Source of the DNA: Desulfuromonas sp.
GTDB lineage: Bacteria; Desulfobacterota; Desulfuromonadia; Desulfuromonadales; SZUA-401
Direction of reading: 5' to 3'
Length of the DNA stretch: 9,302 nt
Assembly: GCA_002869605.1 (NCBI GenBank)
Contig: PKUI01000102.1
Coordinates: 1 to 9,302 of the forward strand
The notes beneath the pieces are model-generated. The model saw only the letters and a program-made list of their open reading frames with translations, did no database searches and was not told where the DNA came from. Below, piece by piece: positions 7,380 to 9,302 of the stretch (within the stretch, counting starts at the first letter, position 1; each line of letters begins with the position of its first letter). Both the position numbers and the translations under genes were made by a program.

Positions 7380-8209
7380 ACTGTGACCTGACCCTCGGCT
7401 ATTCCCCCTGCCCCAACGACACCTTTATTTTCTATGCCCTGGTGCATGGCAAACTCGACACCAAGATCCGTGTCGCCGAGCGGCTCGAGGACGTCGAAAC
7501 CCTGAACAGGCTGGCGTTAGGCAGCGTGCTCGATCTGACCAAGATCTCCTACCACGCCCTCGGCCACTTACGCGACGAGTACTGCCTGCTGCGCAGCGGC
7601 GGTGCCCTCGGGCGCGGCTGCGGGCCGCTGGTAGTTGCCCCCGAAGAGTGCTCCATGGAAAGCCTGCGCGGCAAGACCATCGCCATCCCGGGCCAGCTGA
7701 CCACCGCCAACCTGCTGCTGCAGCTCTACGGCGAAGGCTTCGACAAACTGCTGATCCTCCCCTTCCACGAGATCATGTCAGCGATCACCGAGGGACGCGC
7801 CGATGCCGGGGTGATCATCCACGAGTCGCGCTTCACCTACGCGCAGCACGGCCTGCATCAGGTGTGTGATCTCGGCGCCTGGTGGGAGCAGGAGAGCGGC
7901 CTGCCGATCCCCCTCGGCGGCATTCTCGCACGCCGCTCGCTGGGCAGCGAGCTGATCACCTCTGTCGACCGCGCCCTGCGCCGTAGCGTCGACTACGCCT
8001 ACGAACACCCCGAGGAGTCGCGCACCTATATCAAGCAGCATGCCCAGGAGCTCGAGGACAACGTTATCAACAGCCACATCGGGCTCTACGTTAACGATTT
8101 TTCACGCGATCTCGGCGAGGAAGGGGTCAAGGCCGTCGAGACCTTGCTGGCCCGTGCCGAAGAGCGTGTCATCATCCCCAAAAACGAGCTGCCGCTGTTT
8201 TTAAGCTGA
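7376..8209 (+). CDS. mqnD: 1,4-dihydroxy-6-naphthoate synthase
   Basis: A 277-aa periplasmic-binding-protein-fold enzyme of normal family length. Known: MqnD converts cyclic dehypoxanthine futalosine to 1,4-dihydroxy-6-naphthoate, the ring that is later prenylated to menaquinone. Seen: the family signature LGYSPCPNDTF (7-17), SYHAL (58-62), GRGCGPLV (79-86), IPGQLTTANLLL (104-115), IIHESRF (147-153) with H149 at the place of the proposed catalytic His of Thermus MqnD, and GLPIPLGG (175-182). The start is GTG at 7376, giving a GTGA overlap with the mqnB stop, the mark of translational coupling. The GTG at 7367 would add three residues but has no ribosome site of its own. mqnA, mqnC and mqnE are not in the window. 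No strong terminator is seen after the stop. Confidence 0.95.
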   Translation: MNCDLTLGYSPCPNDTFIFYALVHGKLDTKIRVAERLEDVETLNRLALGSVLDLTKISYHALGHLRDEYCLLRSGGALGRGCGPLVVAPEECSMESLRGKTIAIPGQLTTANLLLQLYGEGFDKLLILPFHEIMSAITEGRADAGVIIHESRFTYAQHGLHQVCDLGAWWEQESGLPIPLGGILARRSLGSELITSVDRALRRSVDYAYEHPEESRTYIKQHAQELEDNVINSHIGLYVNDFSRDLGEEGVKAVETLLARAEERVIIPKNELPLFLS

Positions 8210-8458
8210 ACCATTCTCATTCTATCGGTGACTTTGAATTATCTACACGCAGGCCCGATAGGGGCATCCATACTTAACCCCCTCTAACCAGAGATGCGGA
8301 CCGAATGTCTGTATTGAAATTTCATATTTGAATTAGCAAACCGATGTAAATTTCACCCGGCAATCGGGAAGGATTTCAAAGTCGTGTTGGCGGGCATCAA
8401 TACGTTCAAAATAAACAGTGTGGCAAAAAACTAGGCCTCATCGACAGGAGCATTAAAC
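8210..8458. other. Intergenic region without a convincing gene
   Basis: About 250 bases, more AT-rich than the flanking genes. It contains a separated inverted repeat (CTATCGG at 8222-8228 and CCGATAG at 8255-8261), a perfect palindrome TGAAATTTCA (8315-8324) with a partial copy AAATTTCA at 8348-8355, and an A-run at 8415-8420. No tRNA, no clear terminator for mqnD and no good promoter pair are visible. Confidence 0.5.
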
Positions 8459-8488
8459 GTGAGCATTCTCGAGATGCCTCATGGTCTG

Positions 8489-9007
8489 TCACCCCCCATG
8501 CTCGACATAGATCAGTTCCTCGGTTTTAAAACCTAGCTCTTTGGCGCTGGCGACCAGACGATTAACGATGGCTTCATCCAGATGATCCTGGCGTGCCAGT
8601 ATCCACAGGTAGGATTTTCTCGGACCACAGACCATGGCATACTGGTAGTCCTTGTGGTCCAGTTCAATCACGTTGTAGCCAGCATAGAAGGGCCAGAAAA
8701 AGGTGACCCTCAAAGAAGCCTGTCCCAACTTACCGACAGGGTAGGCGCGCCCCTTCGCTTCTTTCCAGGCATTGTTCTGCTGATTGAATCCACGGTTGAT
8801 AACATCAATACCCCCATCATCACGCTTCTTATAGGTTGCAGAGACCTTGCTCAGCCCCCGTTCGAAGCGATGATCGAGACAGGCAATTTCGTACCAGGTG
8901 CCGAGATACCGATCCAGATCAAAGTCGTCGACCACACTAACGCCACGTGGTGCCGCAACGCACCCGGCTAACAACAGTAAAGAAAGAGACATGATTAGCG
9001 CTTTCAT
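8489..9007 (-). CDS. blc: Outer-membrane lipocalin lipoprotein (Blc type)
   Basis: A 172-aa bacterial lipocalin. Known: Blc is an outer-membrane lipoprotein with an eight-stranded beta-barrel that binds fatty acids and lysophospholipids and is linked to envelope stress. Seen: a lipoprotein signal peptide (Met-Lys, hydrophobic run, lipobox L13-A-G-C16). Residue +2 after the Cys is Val, not Asp, which predicts outer-membrane sorting. Then the lipocalin signature LGTWYEIA (35-42), DHRFERGLSKVSATY, RDDGGIDVINRGF, FFWPFYAGYNVIELD and CGPRKSYLWILAR, all closely parallel to E. coli Blc and in the same order. Start: the ATG at 9007 has GAGG 8 nt upstream; an adjacent TTG codon (9010) would add one residue and is less likely. 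Divergent from the DUF523 gene and apparently single. Its 3' end overlaps a questionable antisense 25-codon frame. Confidence 0.95.
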   Translation of the reverse strand: MKALIMSLSLLLLAGCVAAPRGVSVVDDFDLDRYLGTWYEIACLDHRFERGLSKVSATYKKRDDGGIDVINRGFNQQNNAWKEAKGRAYPVGKLGQASLRVTFFWPFYAGYNVIELDHKDYQYAMVCGPRKSYLWILARQDHLDEAIVNRLVASAKELGFKTEELIYVEHGG

Positions 9008-9034
9008 CAACGCGACCTCGTTTTAGATAGATCA

Positions 9035-9062
9035 ATTATCCCAGAGACCATAAGGAGCACAA
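9035..9062 (-). promoter_or_regulatory. Sigma-70-like promoter of blc
   Basis: On the minus strand, TTGTGC (9062-9057), a 16-bp spacer, then GATAAT (9040-9035). The start would fall near 9028, some 20 nt before the ATG at 9007, just leaving room for the GAGG ribosome site. Confidence 0.55.
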
Positions 9063-9113
9063 GTGCAGTAAGCTGCTACACTATACGTCAAGCTCTTATC
9101 TACGGAGTTTTGC

Positions 9114-9302
9114 ATGGACGAGCAAAAGATCCGCCTTGGAATCAGTGCGTGCCTGTTGGGAGAAAAGGTCCGCTTCGACGGGGGGCATAAACACGATCGC
9201 TTTCTAACCGAAACCTTAGGACGTTACGTCGAATATGTCCCGGTCTGTCCGGAAGTTGAAGTCGGCTTGCCAACGCCCCGTGAAACTTTGCGCTTAATCG
9301 GA
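9114..9302 (+). CDS. DUF523 (TudS/YbgA-like) protein, N-terminal part, cut by window edge
   Basis: The first 63 residues are present and the frame is open to the end of the window. Seen: ISACLLGEKVRFDGGHK (10-26) and VCPEVEVGLPTPRE (44-57), the two signature blocks of DUF523, including C13 and C45. Known: DUF523 includes the [4Fe-4S] enzyme TudS, which desulfurates thiouracil with cluster-ligating cysteines. Longer members such as YbgA carry a C-terminal DUF1722. Which form this is cannot be seen because the C-terminus is missing. Start: ATG at 9114 with GGAG (9104-9107) 6 nt before it. A TATACG at 9082-9087 could be a -10, but no matching -35 is visible. Confidence 0.88.
   Translation, partial: MDEQKIRLGISACLLGEKVRFDGGHKHDRFLTETLGRYVEYVPVCPEVEVGLPTPRETLRLIG

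Overview
The window reads as chromosomal DNA of a GC-rich, Gram-negative bacterium. The gene content (futalosine-type menaquinone genes, an outer-membrane lipocalin, a large two-gene acyl-CoA carboxylase, a small CxxC zinc-ribbon protein) best fits an anaerobic respirer of the Desulfuromonas/Geobacter kind. That placement is inferred from gene content and protein style, not from a marker gene. There are no rRNA or tRNA genes, no CRISPR array, and no transposase or integrase.

Layout. (1) 53-268 (+) is a 71-residue zinc-ribbon protein. It converges on the carboxylase operon, and a 13-bp GC-rich hairpin at 289-325 lies between them. (2) 5002 down to 355 (-) is a two-gene operon. A carboxyltransferase (574 aa) comes first, followed 61 nt later by a 953-aa biotin carboxylase fused to a biotinyl domain. 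Together they should form an acyl-CoA carboxylase that makes malonyl-CoA, methylmalonyl-CoA or a related product. A sigma-70-like promoter at 5304-5275 (-) would give a leader of about 265 nt, and two AT-rich palindromes flank it. (3) 5448-8209 (+) is a second operon with its own clear promoter: an unrecognised 359-aa protein, then mqnB (futalosine hydrolase) and mqnD (1,4-dihydroxy-6-naphthoate synthase). The last two are two non-consecutive steps of the futalosine route to menaquinone. (4) 8210-8458 has no convincing gene. (5) 9007 down to 8489 (-) is a Blc-type lipocalin lipoprotein. Diverging from it is the 5' part of a DUF523/TudS-like gene (9114 to the window edge).

The parts most worth a second look are three. 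The biotin carboxylase is divergent, with a large insertion and changed residues around the catalytic lysine. The carboxylase promoter region has paired palindromes. The unknown protein heads the menaquinone operon and carries two long C-tracts near its 3' end. Nothing here clearly amounts to a wholly new multi-gene system.
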